From: an uncultured Intrasporangium sp.
GTDB taxonomy: Bacteria; Actinomycetota; Actinomycetes; Actinomycetales; Dermatophilaceae
NCBI GenBank assembly: GCA_937873285.1
Contig: CALMNV010000063.1
Coordinates: forward strand, 1-6,424
Direction of reading: 5' to 3'
DNA length: 6,424 bases
In this document: piece after piece, positions 4,894 through 6,424 of the stretch
Layout of the letters: every line of letters starts with the position of its first letter
How positions within the stretch are numbered: position 1 is the first letter of the stretch
Translations under genes and position numbers: made by a program
The notes under the pieces: model-generated
Told to the model about the DNA's origin: nothing
The model's database searches: none
Seen by the model: only the letters and a program-made list of their open reading frames with translations

Positions 4894-6267
4894 GTGACCA
4901 TCAGCCGGATCGGCAGACGCACGAAGCATCGCACCGCGCAAGGGCCGGAGCCCGCGCTGCACCATGCCCTGCGCCGCTATCACTCGTGGAGCCTCGCGAT
5001 GCTCCTCATGGTCTCGCTTGCCACCTTCCTCCTCGCCCGCCCGGTCGCCTCGGACATCGCGCTCCGCGAGGCGACGGTGCGCGGCAGCGCCTTCGCCCGC
5101 TCCGTCGTGGCCCCCCTCGTCAACCGTGAGGTGCGCGCCGGGGACCGGGAGCAGGTGGCCGCCCTCGACTACCTGCTGCGCAACCGGATGAAGGACGGGT
5201 CGATCACCCACATGAAGATCTGGACCCAGGGCGGCAGGGTGCTGTGGTCCAACACGCCCAGCCTCGTGGGCCGGACCTTCCCCCTCGAGGACGACGTCGC
5301 GCGCCTGTTCGGCAGCTTGGCGGTGAGCGCGCAGCTGTCCGATCTGACCAAGGAGGAGAACGCGGTGGAGCGTGGGGAGGGTCCGCTGCTGGAGGTCTAT
5401 GTCGGGGTGCGGGACGCCGACAACGTGCCGCTGGTCTTCGAGTCCTACTGGTCGCCGGACCGCATCTCGGCCGACGAGTCGGCCATCCTCGTGCGGTTCG
5501 CCCCGCTGGCGATCGGGTCGCTGCTCCTCTTCATGCTCACCATGCGGCCGCTGGCCGTGTCGCTGGCGCGTCGGGTCGACCGAGGCCAGCAGGAGCGCAG
5601 CATCATGCTCCGGCACGCCCTGTCGGCCTCTGATCTGGAGCGGCGCCGGATCGCGCACGACCTGCACGACGGGCTGATCCAGGATCTCGCCGGGCTGCGC
5701 TATGCCCTCCCGGCGCTGGCGGCGGAGCTGCGTCCGGAGTCGGTCGACGCTCGAGCGGTGCTGAAGTCGGCCAGCGAGAGCCTGGAGCGCGATGTCACGG
5801 GCCTGCGGGCCATGTTGACCGACATCTACCCCGCGGACCTGTCCCAGGGCGGCCTGCGGGCCGCCGTCGAGGAGCTCGCCGCCCGAGCGCGGGCGACCGG
5901 CGTCGCGGTCGAGGTCGAGCTGACCGAGGCGGTGGCGAACGCGCCGCTCGAGGTCGCGCAGCTGACCTATCGCATCCTGCGCGAGGGGCTGCGCAACGTC
6001 GTCAAGCACGCTCAAGCGGCGCATGTGCAGGTGCGGGCCGACGTGGTCGACGGCGAGGTGCTGCTCGAGGTCACCGACGACGGCGTCGGTGTGCCGCCGT
6101 TCGCCGGCCTGGACACGAGCCCGCAGTCCGGCCACCTGGGCCTGCGGCTGGTCCGGGACACGGTGCGCGACCTCGGCGGCCGTCTGAGCCTGGACAACCG
6201 GTCCGCCGGCGGCGCCAGCCTCCAGTCGCGCTTCCCGCTGGCCTTCGCCACCTCGTGGGCGGGCTGA
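4894..6267 (+). CDS. NarL/LiaS-type sensor histidine kinase, HisKA_3 (457 aa)
   Basis: Membrane sensor kinase whose partner is most likely the receiver-domain protein that begins 101 bp downstream. The first membrane helix lies at about residues 33-48, an extracytoplasmic region at about 49-198, and a second helix at about 199-219. The outer domain contains ITHMKIWTQGGRVLWSNTPS (104-123) followed by LVGRTFPL, a Cache-like pattern seen in actinobacterial kinases. The dimerisation box ERRRIAHDLHDGLIQDL (249-265) is the HisKA_3 signature, with His258 of LHDG as phosphoacceptor. The ATPase domain has REGLRNVVKHAQA (363-375; Asn368), DDGVG (395-399) and GHLGLRL (413-419). GTG 4894 is chosen because it has the GGGGGAGG site; the upstream ATG 4810 would add 28 Arg/Pro-rich residues. 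No ligand can be assigned; cell-envelope sensing would fit LiaS/DesK relatives but is not shown. Confidence 0.92.
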   Translation: MTISRIGRRTKHRTAQGPEPALHHALRRYHSWSLAMLLMVSLATFLLARPVASDIALREATVRGSAFARSVVAPLVNREVRAGDREQVAALDYLLRNRMKDGSITHMKIWTQGGRVLWSNTPSLVGRTFPLEDDVARLFGSLAVSAQLSDLTKEENAVERGEGPLLEVYVGVRDADNVPLVFESYWSPDRISADESAILVRFAPLAIGSLLLFMLTMRPLAVSLARRVDRGQQERSIMLRHALSASDLERRRIAHDLHDGLIQDLAGLRYALPALAAELRPESVDARAVLKSASESLERDVTGLRAMLTDIYPADLSQGGLRAAVEELAARARATGVAVEVELTEAVANAPLEVAQLTYRILREGLRNVVKHAQAAHVQVRADVVDGEVLLEVTDDGVGVPPFAGLDTSPQSGHLGLRLVRDTVRDLGGRLSLDNRSAGGASLQSRFPLAFATSWAG

Positions 6268-6368
6268 CCCTCGACCAGCTCCTGCCCAAGGTAAGGCCAA
6301 GGCACCCCCGTCACGATGGGTCGCATTCGCGGGCCGTCCGGTGGCCGGCCGACAGAGCGCTGGTCCTC
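6268..6368. promoter_or_regulatory. Gap between second kinase and its regulator, with phased CCAAGG repeat
   Basis: CCAAGG occurs at 6286-6291 and again at 6297-6302, exactly 11 bp apart, with TAAGG between, giving three AAGG cores on one face of the helix. An 8-bp palindrome GGCCGGCC lies at 6343-6350. I see no clear hairpin terminator and no good -10 element. The direct repeat could be an operator, perhaps for the regulator itself, but that is inference. The two genes may still be cotranscribed. Confidence 0.35.
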
Positions 6369-6424
6369 ATGATCCCGGGCCTGATAGCCGATGACTCACC
6401 CGTGGTTCGCAGCGGCCTCAAGCT
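6369..6424 (+). CDS. Response regulator, receiver-domain N-terminus (partial)
   Basis: From ATG 6369 the visible residues are MIPGLIADDSPVVRSGLKL, cut by the window edge. The LIADDSPVVRSGL stretch is the first beta strand and acidic pocket of a receiver domain, and the Asp9-Asp10 pair would help bind Mg2+. The DSPVVRSGL pattern is typical of NarL/LuxR-family regulators, which pair with HisKA_3 kinases like the one just upstream. The phosphoacceptor Asp and any DNA-binding domain are beyond the window. The upstream frame stays open, but ATG 6369 is the first standard start codon and gives the usual N-terminal length. Only a weak Shine-Dalgarno is present. Confidence 0.85.
   Translation, partial: MIPGLIADDSPVVRSGLK

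Noticed and set aside
3952..6300. 782-codon open frame on the minus strand
   Set aside because: It runs antisense to the well-supported nucleotidyltransferase and kinase genes. Its product is low-complexity Arg/Gly/Asp/His-rich with no domain. This is the usual shadow frame in GC-rich DNA.

Overview
The window is very GC-rich, with strong third-position G/C bias and GTG starts preceded by AGGAGG-like sites. Together with the protein families present, this points to a high-GC actinobacterial chromosome. An Intrasporangiaceae-like genus (Janibacter, Ornithinimicrobium, Serinicoccus) is my guess from protein style and was not tested. I see no rRNA, tRNA, CRISPR array, insertion sequence or phage gene. 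Gene density is normal for a chromosome.

Layout. (1) On the minus strand, 17-1669 encodes a DcuS/CitA-type sensor histidine kinase. It overlaps by four bases the apparent GTG start of a further minus-strand gene, probably its response regulator, which leaves the window at base 1. (2) Divergent from it across 117 bp, 1787-3172 encodes a DctA-type sodium/proton:dicarboxylate symporter. Kinase, presumed regulator and transporter together look like a sense-and-import module for C4-dicarboxylates or related acids. (3) The transporter converges on a minus-strand endonuclease/exonuclease/phosphatase-family hydrolase (3257-4015). The gap of 84 bp holds a strong C(UUCG)G hairpin and a 14-bp palindrome. 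(4) Divergent from the hydrolase across 74 bp, 4090-4665 encodes a small MNT/AbiEii-like nucleotidyltransferase with no visible partner. (5) After a 228-bp gap, 4894-6267 encodes a second sensor kinase, of the NarL/LiaS/DesK type (HisKA_3). The first 56 bases of its likely receiver-domain response regulator (from 6369) end the window.

Most of this is ordinary core-type chromosome, and I do not see a clearly new system. The points most worth a second look are the altered ligand-pocket position in the DcuS/CitA-like sensor, the mutually exclusive hairpins between dctA and the hydrolase gene, the lone nucleotidyltransferase with an apparent Lys-to-Arg change, and an 11-bp-phased CCAAGG repeat between the second kinase and its regulator.
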